Positions 26,621-36,136 of a DNA stretch of 64,000 bases are shown in pieces. Source of the DNA: CAVPWP01 sp050789285 (GTDB lineage Bacteria; Pseudomonadota; Alphaproteobacteria; Rhodobacterales; Rhodobacteraceae); NCBI RefSeq assembly GCF_050789285.1, contig NZ_JBOUVX010000002.1:868001-932000 (forward strand), in the 5' to 3' direction. Positions within the stretch are counted from its first letter, which is position 1. Every line of letters begins with the position of its first letter. Below the pieces are notes generated by a model. The model did not search any database. It was not told where the DNA came from and saw only the letters and a list, made by a program, of their open reading frames with translations. The position numbers were made by a program, and so were the translations under genes.

Positions 26621-27652
26621 ATGCGAAAGTCTGCCTATATCATTCCTGCGGTCGTGGTGCTTGGCGCCGTCGGCCTGAGTTCGATGTTCATCGTGGACGA
26701 GCGCGAAAAGGCGCTGGTCCTGCAGTTCGGCCAGATCCGGCAAGTCGTCGAGGAACCCGGACTGGGGTTCAAGATCCCGTTCATCCAGGAGGTCGTCAAA
26801 TATGACGGCCGCATCCTGTCGCTTGACACCGAGACGATCGAGGTCACGCCGTCGGACGACCGCCGGCTTGTTGTCGACGCCTTCGCGCGCTACCGGATCG
26901 CCGATGTCGTGCAGTTCCGCCAGGCCGTGGGCGTGGGTGGCATCCGCGTGGCCGAGGACCGGCTTTCGGCAATTCTCAACGCGCAGATCCGCGAGGTTCT
27001 CGGCGCCGATCAGGTAACATCCGACACCATCCTGTCGGATCAGCGTCGCGACCTTGCCCTGCGCATTCTCGCGCAGGCCCGGACCAGCGCGAACAGCCTT
27101 GGGATCGAGATCATCGACGTCCGGCTGAAGCAGACGAACCTGCCACAGCAGAACCTTGATGCGACTTTCGCCCGGATGCGAGCCGAACGCGAGCGCGAGG
27201 CCGCCGACGAGATCGCGCGCGGCAACGAGGCGGCGCAGCGTGTGCGCGCCGCGGCCGACCGGACCGTGGTCGAGACCCGATCGACCGCCAACCGCGAAGC
27301 CGAGATCACCCGAGGCGAAGCCGATGCCGAACGCAACCGCGTCTATGCCGAAGCCTTCGGCGACAACCCCGAGTTCTTCTCGTTCTACCGGTCGCTGTCA
27401 TCGTTCGAGCGCACGCTGCAACAGTCCAATTCGACCATCGTGATCTCGCCCGACAGTGACTTCGTGTCCCCGCTTTTCGAGGCGATCCGGGCCGAGGGGC
27501 TGGGCGAGGTCAGCATCGAAGGGCTTGACCTCGAGGGGCTGCGGCGTCTTGTGCCGGAAACCGAGATCTCGCCCGATCTTCCCGCCGAAGCGCGCGAGCA
27601 GCTTGAAGGGACGGATGCGGCCGACGATCCCGCGGAAGTCGGAACTAATTGA
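26621..27652 (+). CDS. hflC: FtsH protease modulator HflC
   Basis: Partner of HflK. 343 aa, an N-terminal membrane helix (YIIPAVVVLGAVGLSSMFIV) and a periplasmic SPFH domain (VDEREKALVLQFGQI, DRRLVVDAFARYRI), then the ERE/AD-rich coiled-coil (about 185-250). The C-terminal 70 residues are longer and more acidic than in E. coli HflC. One base separates it from hflK and its stop overlaps the TTG start of the next gene. Confidence 0.94.
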   Translation: MRKSAYIIPAVVVLGAVGLSSMFIVDEREKALVLQFGQIRQVVEEPGLGFKIPFIQEVVKYDGRILSLDTETIEVTPSDDRRLVVDAFARYRIADVVQFRQAVGVGGIRVAEDRLSAILNAQIREVLGADQVTSDTILSDQRRDLALRILAQARTSANSLGIEIIDVRLKQTNLPQQNLDATFARMRAEREREAADEIARGNEAAQRVRAAADRTVVETRSTANREAEITRGEADAERNRVYAEAFGDNPEFFSFYRSLSSFERTLQQSNSTIVISPDSDFVSPLFEAIRAEGLGEVSIEGLDLEGLRRLVPETEISPDLPAEAREQLEGTDAADDPAEVGTN

Positions 27653-27846
27653 TCGGAACGCTCTTTCTGGGCATCGGTCTTGTGCTGATCATCGAGGGGC
27701 TGGTGTTCGCACTGGCCCCTTCGCGTCTGGAAGAGGTGCTCGAGATGCTGCGCCAGCTTCCGGTCGAGGCGCGGCGCCTTATCGGGCTGGGCGCGGTCAC
27801 GCTGGGCCTCATCTTCCTGTGGGTCGCCGCGAACGCGGGCCTCTGA
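27649..27846 (+). CDS. DUF2065 small membrane protein
   Basis: 65 aa with two hydrophobic helices (LFLGIGLVLIIEGLVFALAP and LGAVTLGLIFLWVAANAG) separated by a polar turn with LRQLPVEARR. That is the DUF2065 (YjeT-like) pattern, usually found after hflC. The start is a TTG at 27649 whose last two bases belong to the hflC stop; there is no in-frame ATG, so it depends on translational coupling. Role unknown, presumed to belong with HflKC/FtsH. Confidence 0.82.
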   Translation: MIGTLFLGIGLVLIIEGLVFALAPSRLEEVLEMLRQLPVEARRLIGLGAVTLGLIFLWVAANAGL

Positions 27847-27998
27847 CAGGGGCGGCACCCCTCGCGGCGCTGTCACGAGGTAGTGACGGCGCGCGAGCAG
27901 ACTTTGCGTTGCGGCCCGCGGCCCTTATCTTGATCAGTAGTGACGCACCCGGGCAGTCGCATCCGGGAAAGACTCTGTTCTTCTGAAAGGAGGTCGGC

Positions 27999-29456
<1,458 letters not shown>

Positions 29457-29525
29457 GCCAGGCTCGGCAAGAGTCGATTGCGGGGTGCCCATCGGGCGCC
29501 CCGTGTCCGTTGGGGGCGCTCCGCC

Positions 29526-29608
29526 GCCGTGCCGGCCGCGGAGCGGTGCCTCCGGCGGGGATATTTGACCCAAGAAGAATCCGCCGGCGGGTCCGCGGCC
29601 GGCACGGC
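29526..29608. repeat. 17-bp perfect inverted repeat enclosing repeat copy B
   Basis: Arms at 29526-29542 (GCCGTGCCGGCCGCGGA) and 29592-29608 are perfect reverse complements separated by 49 bp. Inside lies a second, shorter CCGGCGG/CCGCCGG pairing and the 33-bp dispersed repeat. The structure sits between the converging degP and OB-fold genes and could act as a bidirectional terminator. Confidence 0.75.
29548..29580 (+). repeat. Dispersed intergenic repeat, copy B
   Basis: 33 bp identical to copy A (23000-23032) except for one base (GACCCAAG instead of GAACCAAG). It forms most of the loop of the 17-bp inverted repeat around it. Confidence 0.75.
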
Positions 29609-29614
29609 CGGGCC

Positions 29615-30001
29615 TCAGGGCTGATCACCCGCCTTGCAGGGCGTGTGCACGGCCCGCGCGACGGAGTGGTCGCGCAGCAATTCGTCCAGCATCCAGCTGA
29701 TGTCCTCGACCTCTTCGGCGATCAGGTGCGTGACCGCGCCCTCGCGCTGGAGCCGCCCGGTCACCCGAAGGCAGCGTCCGGCGATCACCGCGCGGCGGAA
29801 GCGTTCGTAGATCTTTCGCCAGACGATCACGTTGACGATGCCGGTCTCGTCCTCGAGCGTGACGAAGATCACGCCCTTCGCGGTGCCGGGCCTCTGGCGC
29901 ACCAGGACGAGGCCGGCCATCGCGATGCGCCTGCCCGCCGGCACCTCGTCGAGGCGGGCGTTCGGAACGCAGTGGGGCGGGCGGGGAACCGTGTCGGCCA
30001 T
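29615..30001 (-). CDS. Orphan OB-fold domain of DnaE2-type error-prone polymerase
   Basis: 128 aa. The central part (AGLVLVRQRPGTAKGVIFVT, LEDETGIVNVIVW) matches the C-terminal OB domain of the error-prone polymerase DnaE2, but no polymerase palm, PHP or finger region exists here or nearby. The ATG at 30001 lies two bases after a GTTC-N7-GTTC LexA direct repeat, so the gene is predicted to be SOS-induced, like imuA-imuB-dnaE2 cassettes. It may be a relic of a lost dnaE2 or a free accessory domain that binds DNA or mutasome partners. No ribosome site fits between promoter and ATG, suggesting a leaderless mRNA. Confidence 0.78.
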   Translation of the reverse strand: MADTVPRPPHCVPNARLDEVPAGRRIAMAGLVLVRQRPGTAKGVIFVTLEDETGIVNVIVWRKIYERFRRAVIAGRCLRVTGRLQREGAVTHLIAEEVEDISWMLDELLRDHSVARAVHTPCKAGDQP

Positions 30002-30003
30002 GA

Positions 30004-30036
30004 GAACATAAATAGAACATCCGCGCGCACGCGCAA
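30004..30036 (-). promoter_or_regulatory. LexA (SOS) box overlapping a promoter
   Basis: On the minus strand GTTC-TATTTAT-GTTC (30018 to 30004) is an exact match to the direct-repeat LexA site described for Rhodobacter. It overlaps a -10-like TATTTA (30014-30009), with a -35-like TTGCGC (30036-30031) 16 bp upstream. Transcription would begin almost at the ATG at 30001. Confidence 0.75.
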
Positions 30037-30121
30037 CCGTGAGCCTTTCGGAGCGATCGGGTCTGGCCCCCCGCCGCCCGCTTCGCTAGGAAAGGGCGAT
30101 TCGAGTTCCGGAGCAGCGCAA

Positions 30122-30445
30122 ATGGCGAAAATCACCTATATCGAGCACAACGGCACCGAGCATGTCGTGGAAGTCGCCAACGGCATGACCGTGATGGAAG
30201 GTGCGCGCGACAACAACATTCCCGGCATCGAGGCCGACTGCGGCGGCGCCTGTGCCTGCTCGACCTGCCATGTCTATGTCCACCCCGACTGGGTCGCGCG
30301 CCTGCCCGAGAAGGACCCGATGGAAGAAGACATGCTCGACTTCGCGTTCCAGCCCGACCCGGTGCGTTCGCGTCTGACCTGCCAGCTCAAGGTCAGCGAC
30401 GCCCTCGAGGGTCTGGTCGTTCAGATGCCCGAAAAGCAGATCTGA
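30122..30445 (+). CDS. 2Fe-2S ferredoxin
   Basis: 107 aa adrenodoxin/ISC-type ferredoxin. The cluster ligands are in CGGACACSTC (Cys at 41, 47 and 50 of the chain) and a fourth Cys in RLTCQLKVS near residue 87. Acidic segments (PEKDPMEEDMLDFA) form the docking face. Electron donor for Fe-S assembly, cytochrome P450 or similar. The ATG at 30122 follows GGAGCAGCG weakly; a much longer upstream frame is a shadow. Its stop overlaps the ATG of the next gene by one base. Confidence 0.93.
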   Translation: MAKITYIEHNGTEHVVEVANGMTVMEGARDNNIPGIEADCGGACACSTCHVYVHPDWVARLPEKDPMEEDMLDFAFQPDPVRSRLTCQLKVSDALEGLVVQMPEKQI

Positions 30446-31173
30446 TGCGCCAGGCGGCGCTTTTCGCCAGCCTCCTGGCGGCGGGCTGCGCCATGGCGGA
30501 CGGCTCCGATCCGGAGATCGTCGACGCCCGCTACGAGACCCCGCTCGACACCTACCCGCACCGTATAATGGGCGGAATCCGCGAACAGGCCGTGCTCGTG
30601 GCGGTCGACGGGTCCGGGCGGGACTACCGCGTCGATCTGCGCGACACCGGCTCCAACGTCTTCGAGGATATCGCGCCCCGCGTGGTCGACGCCGACGGCG
30701 ACGGGCAGAGAGACGTCGTGGTGGTCGAGACCTCGATGACCGAAGGCGCGCAGCTTGCCGTCTACGGCCTGCGGCATGGCCGACTCGTGAAGACCGCCGC
30801 CACCCCGCACATCGGCGAGCGTTTCCGTTGGCTTGCACCCGTGGCGGTCGCCGACCTTGACGGCAACGGGATCACCGACATTGCCTATGTCGATCGCCCG
30901 CATCTTGCAAAGACCCTTCTGGTCTGGAGCTACGCGCCCGGCGGCCTGACGCGGATCGCCTCGCTTGGAGACGTGACCAACCACCGCATCGGCGACGAGG
31001 TCATCTGGGGCGGCCTGCGCGACTGCGGTGCCGGGCCCGAGATGGTCTTGGCCGATGCCGCCTTCAGCCGCGTGGTTCTTGTTCGCCTGACCGGCGATGG
31101 CCTCGAACGTCGCGACACCGGCCTTCCGGCGACGCCACAGGGCTTCGACCGTACCCTGGATTGCCAGGACTAG
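30445..31173 (+). CDS. Lipoprotein with FG-GAP/VCBS-like repeats
   Basis: 242 aa. The N-terminus MRQAALFASLLAAGCAMADG contains a lipobox LAAGC, so it is probably a lipoprotein. Two calcium-loop-like segments, DADGDGQRDVVVVE (about 78-91) and DLDGNGITDIAYVD (about 140-153), are typical of FG-GAP/VCBS beta-propeller blades; a third blade is weaker. Translation is coupled to the ferredoxin gene. Function unknown; probably an envelope binding or scaffold protein. Confidence 0.78.
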   Translation: MRQAALFASLLAAGCAMADGSDPEIVDARYETPLDTYPHRIMGGIREQAVLVAVDGSGRDYRVDLRDTGSNVFEDIAPRVVDADGDGQRDVVVVETSMTEGAQLAVYGLRHGRLVKTAATPHIGERFRWLAPVAVADLDGNGITDIAYVDRPHLAKTLLVWSYAPGGLTRIASLGDVTNHRIGDEVIWGGLRDCGAGPEMVLADAAFSRVVLVRLTGDGLERRDTGLPATPQGFDRTLDCQD

Positions 31174-31175
31174 TC

Positions 31176-31203
31176 ATTCTTCTGGCGGAAAATACCTCGG
31201 GGG
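31176..31203 (-). repeat. Dispersed intergenic repeat, copy C (diverged)
   Basis: Read on the minus strand, this has the same layout as copies A and B: a CCGAGG block, then GTATTTT, then CCAGAAGAAT at the end. It lies directly after the lipoprotein gene stop and is followed by a GC hairpin. Confidence 0.5.
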
Positions 31204-31204
31204 T

Positions 31205-31223
31205 CAGGGGGCAGCGCCCCCTG
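31205..31223. terminator. Hairpin between converging lipoprotein and purD genes
   Basis: CAGGGGGC (31205-31212) pairs with GCCCCCTG (31216-31223) around an AGC loop, a perfect 8-bp stem. It lies between the stop at 31173 and the purD stop at 31238 and probably serves both directions. Confidence 0.6.
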
Positions 31224-31237
31224 TCCTGGTCTTGCTG

Positions 31238-32509
31238 TCATCGGCCGCCCAGCGCCCGCCAGCCGATGTCCCGGCGGCAGAATCCCCCGGGCCAGTCGAC
31301 CGCATCGACCATCGCGTAGGCCCGGTCCCGCGCCTCGTCCAGCGTGTCGCCGCGCGCGGTGATGTTGAGAACGCGCCCCCCGGTCGCGATGACTGCACCA
31401 TTCCGCCGCGCGGTTCCCGCATGAAAGACCATGTGCCGGCTGTCCTCGGGCAGGGCGTCGAGCCCGCGGATCTCGGATCCCTTTGCGTAGGCTCCCGGAT
31501 AGCCCCTCGCGGCCATGACCACCGTCATCGCGTGATCCTCGGCCCAGTTCACCTGCGCCCCGCGAAGCCGGCCCTCCGCGCAGGCCAGCATCAGGTCAAG
31601 CGCTTGGCCCCCAAGCCGCATCATCAGCACCTGGCATTCGGGATCGCCGAAACGCACGTTGTACTCGACAAGTCGCGGCGCGCCGTCCCGGATCATCAGG
31701 CCGACGTAAAGAACGCCCTGGTAGGGCGTGCCGCGCCGGGCCATCTCGGCGATGGTAGGCCTCACGATGCGCTCAAGAGCAAGGTCCGTGACCTCGGGGG
31801 TCATGACCGGCGCGGGGGAATAGGCGCCCATACCACCGGTGTTCGGCCCTGTGTCGCCCTCGCCCACGCGCTTGTGGTCCTGAGCCGTTCCGATCGGCAG
31901 GACGTCGGTGCCATCCGAGAGGACGAAGAACGACGCTTCCTCGCCCTCCATGAACTCCTCGATCACGACCTCGGCGCCGGCCGCGCCGAAGGCGCCGCCG
32001 AACATCTCGTCGATCGCGGCCATCGCCTCGTCCTCGGACATCGCGACGACGACGCCCTTTCCGGCCGCGAGGCCGTCAGCCTTGACGACGATCGGCGCGC
32101 CCTGCGCCCGGACATGGGCCTTGGCCGCCCGGGCGTCCGTGAACCGTGCCCAGGCTGCGGTCGGCGCGCCGGCGGCGTCGCAGATTTCCTTGGTGAAGGC
32201 CTTCGACGCCTCAAGCCGCGCGGCGGCCTGAGAGGGGCCAAAGACCAGAAGACCGGCGTCGCGAAGCCGGTCGGCCAGGCCTGCCGCCAGCGGCGCCTCG
32301 GGTCCGACGATCACGAAGCTGACCGAGTTCTCTTCGGCGAAGGCGGCGACAAGGCCGCCGTCAAGAATGTCGATCTCGGCGCATTCGGCGATCTCGGCGA
32401 TGCCGGCGTTGCCGGGCGCCACGATCAGGCGGTCGCACTTGGGGTTCTGAAGAACGGCCCAGGCCAGCGCATGTTCGCGCCCCCCGCCGCCGAGGATCAG
32501 GATGTTCAT
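31238..32509 (-). CDS. purD: Phosphoribosylamine--glycine ligase
   Basis: GAR synthetase of purine biosynthesis, ATP-grasp fold. 423 aa from the ATG at 32509 (MNILILGGGGREHALAWAV); a longer frame to 32575 is unlikely. Segments GPEAPLAAGLADRL, VVKADGLAAGKGV and PNTGGMGAYSP are all typical. Divergent from xseA across about 90 bp. Ends just after the hairpin shared with the lipoprotein gene. Confidence 0.95.
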   Translation of the reverse strand: MNILILGGGGREHALAWAVLQNPKCDRLIVAPGNAGIAEIAECAEIDILDGGLVAAFAEENSVSFVIVGPEAPLAAGLADRLRDAGLLVFGPSQAAARLEASKAFTKEICDAAGAPTAAWARFTDARAAKAHVRAQGAPIVVKADGLAAGKGVVVAMSEDEAMAAIDEMFGGAFGAAGAEVVIEEFMEGEEASFFVLSDGTDVLPIGTAQDHKRVGEGDTGPNTGGMGAYSPAPVMTPEVTDLALERIVRPTIAEMARRGTPYQGVLYVGLMIRDGAPRLVEYNVRFGDPECQVLMMRLGGQALDLMLACAEGRLRGAQVNWAEDHAMTVVMAARGYPGAYAKGSEIRGLDALPEDSRHMVFHAGTARRNGAVIATGGRVLNITARGDTLDEARDRAYAMVDAVDWPGGFCRRDIGWRALGGR

Positions 32510-32598
32510 GCCGCCGTCCCTTGCTTCTTTCCCTTGGCCTCGCCGCGTTCTAGGGTCCGGGGCGACACAGCACAAGAAGGCAGCACGGGGCGCGGCCC

Positions 32599-34146
32599 AT
32601 GGACCTTATCGACGATCCCCAGCCAGGCGAAAACGCGCACGACTATACCGTGTCGGAAATCTCGGGTGCGCTCAAACGCGTGATCGAGGGCGAGTTCGGC
32701 CGCGTCCGCGTCCGAGGCGAGGTCGGGCGGGTCTTCTCGGCGCGCTCGGGCCATCTTTACTTCGATCTCAAGGACGACCGCTCGGTCCTGGCGGCGGTCA
32801 CCTGGAAGGGGCAATTGTCCGAACTGCGCGTCCTGCCCGAGGAAGGGATGGAAGTTGTGGCGACCGGCCGCCTGACGACTTTCCCCAGCCAGTCGAAGTA
32901 TCAGCTCAACGTCGACGACATCCGTCCTGCCGGCGTGGGCGCGCTGATGGCGATGCTGGAAAAGCGCAAGGCCCAGCTTCAGGCCGAAGGCCTGTTCGCC
33001 GCCGAACGGAAGAAGCCCATCCCCTTTCTTCCCCAGGTCATCGGCGTCGTCACATCGCCGGGCGGGGCCGTGATCCGCGACATCCTTCATCGCCTGCGCG
33101 ACCGCTTCCCCAGGCACGTGCTTGTCTGGCCCGTCGCCGTCCAGGGCGAGAAATGCGCCCCCGAGGTCGCCGCCGCGATCGAAGGCTTCAACCGCCTGGC
33201 CCCCGGCGGGGCGATCCCGCGCCCCGACCTGATCATCGTGGCGCGCGGCGGCGGGTCGATCGAGGATCTGTGGGGCTTCAACGAGGAAATCGTCGCCCGG
33301 GCGGCCGCCGCCAGCGTGATCCCGCTGATTTCCGCGGTCGGGCACGAAACCGACACGACGCTGATCGACTATGTCTCGGATTACCGCGCGCCGACGCCCA
33401 CGGCGGCGGCCGAACGCGCCGTGCCTGTGCGCCGCGATCTTCTGGCTTGGGTGGCCGAGCAGGACGCCCGGCTTCTGCGGGCCGTAGGCCAGGGCGTCGC
33501 GCGGCGCCGCCAGCGCGTCGGCGACGTGGCGCGCGCCCTGCCGCGCCCCGAAGCGCTGGTCGCAAGCGCGCGCCAGCGCCTTGATGCGGCCGACCGCGCC
33601 CTGCCCCTCCTGCTGCGACAGGTGACGCGCGCCAGGGCGCACAGGCTGACCGAGCTTTCGGGCGCGCTGCGCCCCGCGGTGTTACGCGCGCGGATCGGGC
33701 GCGAGCGCACCTCGCTCGTCCAGTGGGCCGACCGGCACGCGCCCGCTCTTGGACGTCTTCTTGCCCGCAAGCGGCAGGATCTGGGCACCACCGCGGGACG
33801 CCTCGACCCCGCCCGGCTGCGCCGCCGGGCGGTGAAGGAACGCGCCGACCTCGACCGGATCGCCGCGCGGCTTGCCGCGGATGGCCGGGGGCGGCTCGAC
33901 GCCCTGTCCGCGCGGCTCGAGGCGCTTGACCGCACGCGCCGGACGCTGGGCTACGAGGCGACCCTGGCCCGTGGCTATGCCCTTGTCTGGGAGGATGGCC
34001 GCCTTGTTCCGGGCAAGGCCGAAATCGGCGCAGCGACCGCGCTGGAGGTCCAGTTCCGTGATGGGCGCGTGACAGTCACCCTTGGCGAGGCGCGGCCCGC
34101 ACCAATGCCGAAACCGCGCACCCCGGATCAGGGGTCGCTTTTCTAG
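32599..34146 (+). CDS. xseA: Exodeoxyribonuclease VII large subunit
   Basis: 515 aa. N-terminal OB domain (FGRVRVRGEVGRVFSARSGH), then the catalytic domain with VITSPGGAVIRDI-type motif (GVVTSPGGAVIRDIL) and GGGSIEDLWGFNEE, followed by the long helical region and a C-terminal segment (LARGYALVWEDG). Degrades ssDNA together with XseB, which is not in this window. Converges on a small exported-protein gene with a gap of 6 nt. Confidence 0.94.
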   Translation: MDLIDDPQPGENAHDYTVSEISGALKRVIEGEFGRVRVRGEVGRVFSARSGHLYFDLKDDRSVLAAVTWKGQLSELRVLPEEGMEVVATGRLTTFPSQSKYQLNVDDIRPAGVGALMAMLEKRKAQLQAEGLFAAERKKPIPFLPQVIGVVTSPGGAVIRDILHRLRDRFPRHVLVWPVAVQGEKCAPEVAAAIEGFNRLAPGGAIPRPDLIIVARGGGSIEDLWGFNEEIVARAAAASVIPLISAVGHETDTTLIDYVSDYRAPTPTAAAERAVPVRRDLLAWVAEQDARLLRAVGQGVARRRQRVGDVARALPRPEALVASARQRLDAADRALPLLLRQVTRARAHRLTELSGALRPAVLRARIGRERTSLVQWADRHAPALGRLLARKRQDLGTTAGRLDPARLRRRAVKERADLDRIAARLAADGRGRLDALSARLEALDRTRRTLGYEATLARGYALVWEDGRLVPGKAEIGAATALEVQFRDGRVTVTLGEARPAPMPKPRTPDQGSLF

Positions 34147-34152
34147 GCAGGG

Positions 34153-34545
34153 TCAGACCCCGACCTTCGGCCCCAGGCACTGAAGCGGCTCGCGGCTTTC
34201 GCGGGTCTCGTAGAGCGGGCGGCTCTCGGGGTCGTTCTCGAACCGGGCGACCAGGCCGCCCGGCCCTTCGAAGAAACTCCAGCACTGCACGGCCTCGAAA
34301 TCCTCGTATTCGAAGCAGATCATCGGGCCGGCTTCGTACCAGGTGCCCTCGACGCAGTCGCCATCAAGGAAGGTCCAGCGCACGCGGCGGTCGGGCAGGT
34401 ATTCCTCGGCCCCGAAGGCCACGCCCCCGTCGCTGTAGAACAGCGTCTTGCCGCGGGTATAGGCGTCAAAGTCGGCAGCCGACATCGGTGCTTCTGCGGC
34501 CGCGGGCGCGGCAAGAAGGATCATCAGGGCGCAAAGCCGGCGCAT
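34153..34545 (-). CDS. Small exported protein, unknown function
   Basis: 130 aa from the ATG at 34545 (MRRLCALMILLAAPAAAEA), a clear Sec signal peptide; the longer frame to 34644 would bury it. The mature part has an ordered core (FDAYTRGKTLFYSDGG, EEYLPDRRVRW, GTWYEAGPMICFEYED) and three cysteines, two likely to pair in the periplasm. I do not recognise a named family, though the pattern looks conserved rather than random. Converges on xseA with almost no gap. Confidence 0.7.
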   Translation of the reverse strand: MRRLCALMILLAAPAAAEAPMSAADFDAYTRGKTLFYSDGGVAFGAEEYLPDRRVRWTFLDGDCVEGTWYEAGPMICFEYEDFEAVQCWSFFEGPGGLVARFENDPESRPLYETRESREPLQCLGPKVGV

Positions 34546-34680
34546 GTCGGCAAGACTGCCACGGTCCTGCAACCGCTGCCAGCGCCGCTTTGCCGCAGCG
34601 CGGCCCGTCAGGCGATCATCCGCCGCTTCCCATTCCCCGGCCAAGCGCTTAAGTCAGGGCCTGAAAGGGGGCCGGGCGCC

Positions 34681-36024
34681 ATGTCATTCCTCAAGAAACT
34701 CCGCGAGCGCATGTTCAAGACCTCGTCGAAGCTGGACGAAGGGCTCGAGGCGATCGTGGCCGAGGGCGGCACCGAAGGCACCGCGGCCGATCCCGAGGTG
34801 CCGCAAACGCCCGCCCCCCGGCCCGAGCCCGAACCTTCCCCCGTGCCGCAGCCTGCGCCGGACCCCGTGCCGGCACCCCTGCCGAACCCCGAAACGGAAC
34901 CCGAGCAGGTCCCCCCACCGCCGCCGGAAACGCCCGAACCCGCGCCCGAACCGGAACCCGAGATCCCGGTCGCCCCGGAACCCGAGCCCGCGCATGAACC
35001 CTTCGGCATTCCCGACGCGCCGTCGGAAGTGCCCGAAGCGCCGCCTGCCGAGATCCCGTCCTACGACGAGCCCATCCCCGACAATGGCCCGGACGAGATC
35101 CCGGGCGTAATCGTCGACGAGGCGCCCGCCGCACAGAAGCCGGGCTTCCTCGGCCGGCTTCTCGGGCGCGGCGCCGCCGCCCCGGTCCTGCGGCGCGAGC
35201 TTGACGACCAGATGCTCGAACAACTCGAAGAGCTTCTGATCACCGCCGACATGGGGGTGGACACCGCGATGCGCGTGACCGCCAACCTTGCCGAAGGACG
35301 CCTTGGCAAACGCCTGTCGGTGGCCGAAATCAAGGAGATCCTCGCGGCCGAGATCGCGCGGATCATGGAACCCGTCGCCCGTCCGCTTCCGATTTATCCC
35401 AAGAAGCCGCAGGTCATCCTTGTCGTGGGTGTCAACGGATCGGGCAAGACGACGACCATCGGCAAGCTTGCCAGCCAATTCCGCGCCGCCGGCAAGAAAG
35501 TGGTGATCGCCGCCGGCGATACCTTCCGCGCCGCGGCCGTCGAGCAGCTTCAGATCTGGGGCGATCGCGCCGGCGTGCCGGTCCTGACCGCGCCCGAGGG
35601 CTCGGACCCCGCCAGCCTGGCCTTCGACGCCATGACCCGGGCCGAGGCCGAGGGGGCCGATCTTCTGCTGATCGACACCGCGGGCCGGCTCCAGAACCGC
35701 CAGGACCTGATGGAAGAACTTGCCAAGATCGTCCGCGTGATCCGCAAGAAAGACCCCGAGGCCCCGCACAACACGCTTCTCGTCCTCGACGCGACCACGG
35801 GACAGAACGCGCTGAGCCAGGTCGAGATCTTCCGCAAGCTGGCCGATGTCTCGGGCCTCGTGATGACCAAGCTCGACGGCACGGCGAAGGGCGGCGTCCT
35901 CGTGGCGCTCGCCGACCGCTTCGGCCTGCCGATCCACGCGATCGGCGTGGGCGAGCAGATCGACGACCTTGCCCCCTTCGACCCCGAGGACTTCGCCCGC
36001 GCCCTGACCGGGGCGGCTGCGTGA
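34681..36024 (+). CDS. ftsY: Signal recognition particle receptor FtsY
   Basis: SRP receptor GTPase that docks ribosome-nascent-chain complexes at the membrane. 447 aa. Residues about 30-150 are a Pro/Glu-rich acidic A domain built on PEPEP-like repeats. The NG domain follows, with the G1 loop GVNGSGKTTTIGKLA, DTFRAAAVEQL, DTAGRLQ and TKLDGTAKGG. Ribosome site AAGGGGGC before the ATG at 34681. Followed after an intergenic hairpin by EamA and yciB genes. Confidence 0.95.
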   Translation: MSFLKKLRERMFKTSSKLDEGLEAIVAEGGTEGTAADPEVPQTPAPRPEPEPSPVPQPAPDPVPAPLPNPETEPEQVPPPPPETPEPAPEPEPEIPVAPEPEPAHEPFGIPDAPSEVPEAPPAEIPSYDEPIPDNGPDEIPGVIVDEAPAAQKPGFLGRLLGRGAAAPVLRRELDDQMLEQLEELLITADMGVDTAMRVTANLAEGRLGKRLSVAEIKEILAAEIARIMEPVARPLPIYPKKPQVILVVGVNGSGKTTTIGKLASQFRAAGKKVVIAAGDTFRAAAVEQLQIWGDRAGVPVLTAPEGSDPASLAFDAMTRAEAEGADLLLIDTAGRLQNRQDLMEELAKIVRVIRKKDPEAPHNTLLVLDATTGQNALSQVEIFRKLADVSGLVMTKLDGTAKGGVLVALADRFGLPIHAIGVGEQIDDLAPFDPEDFARALTGAAA

Positions 36025-36052
36025 CGACCCCGATCGGGGGGCCGGCCAGGGC

Positions 36053-36100
36053 TTCTTCTGGCCGAAACTACCTTCGGGGGGCGCGCCCAGGGCGCGCGGG
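36053..36100 (-). repeat. Dispersed intergenic repeat, copy D, with hairpin
   Basis: The plus strand begins TTCTTCTGGCCGAAACTACC, the inverted layout of copies A and B and close to copy C (TTCTTCTGGCGGAAAATACC). A palindrome GCGCGCCC/GGGCGCGC (36081-36088 with 36090-36097) follows. It lies between ftsY and the transporter gene and probably ends ftsY transcription. Confidence 0.5.
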
Positions 36101-36136
36101 GGCAGACAGCCCCCTCGGCGTGCGCAGCAGGCGCTG

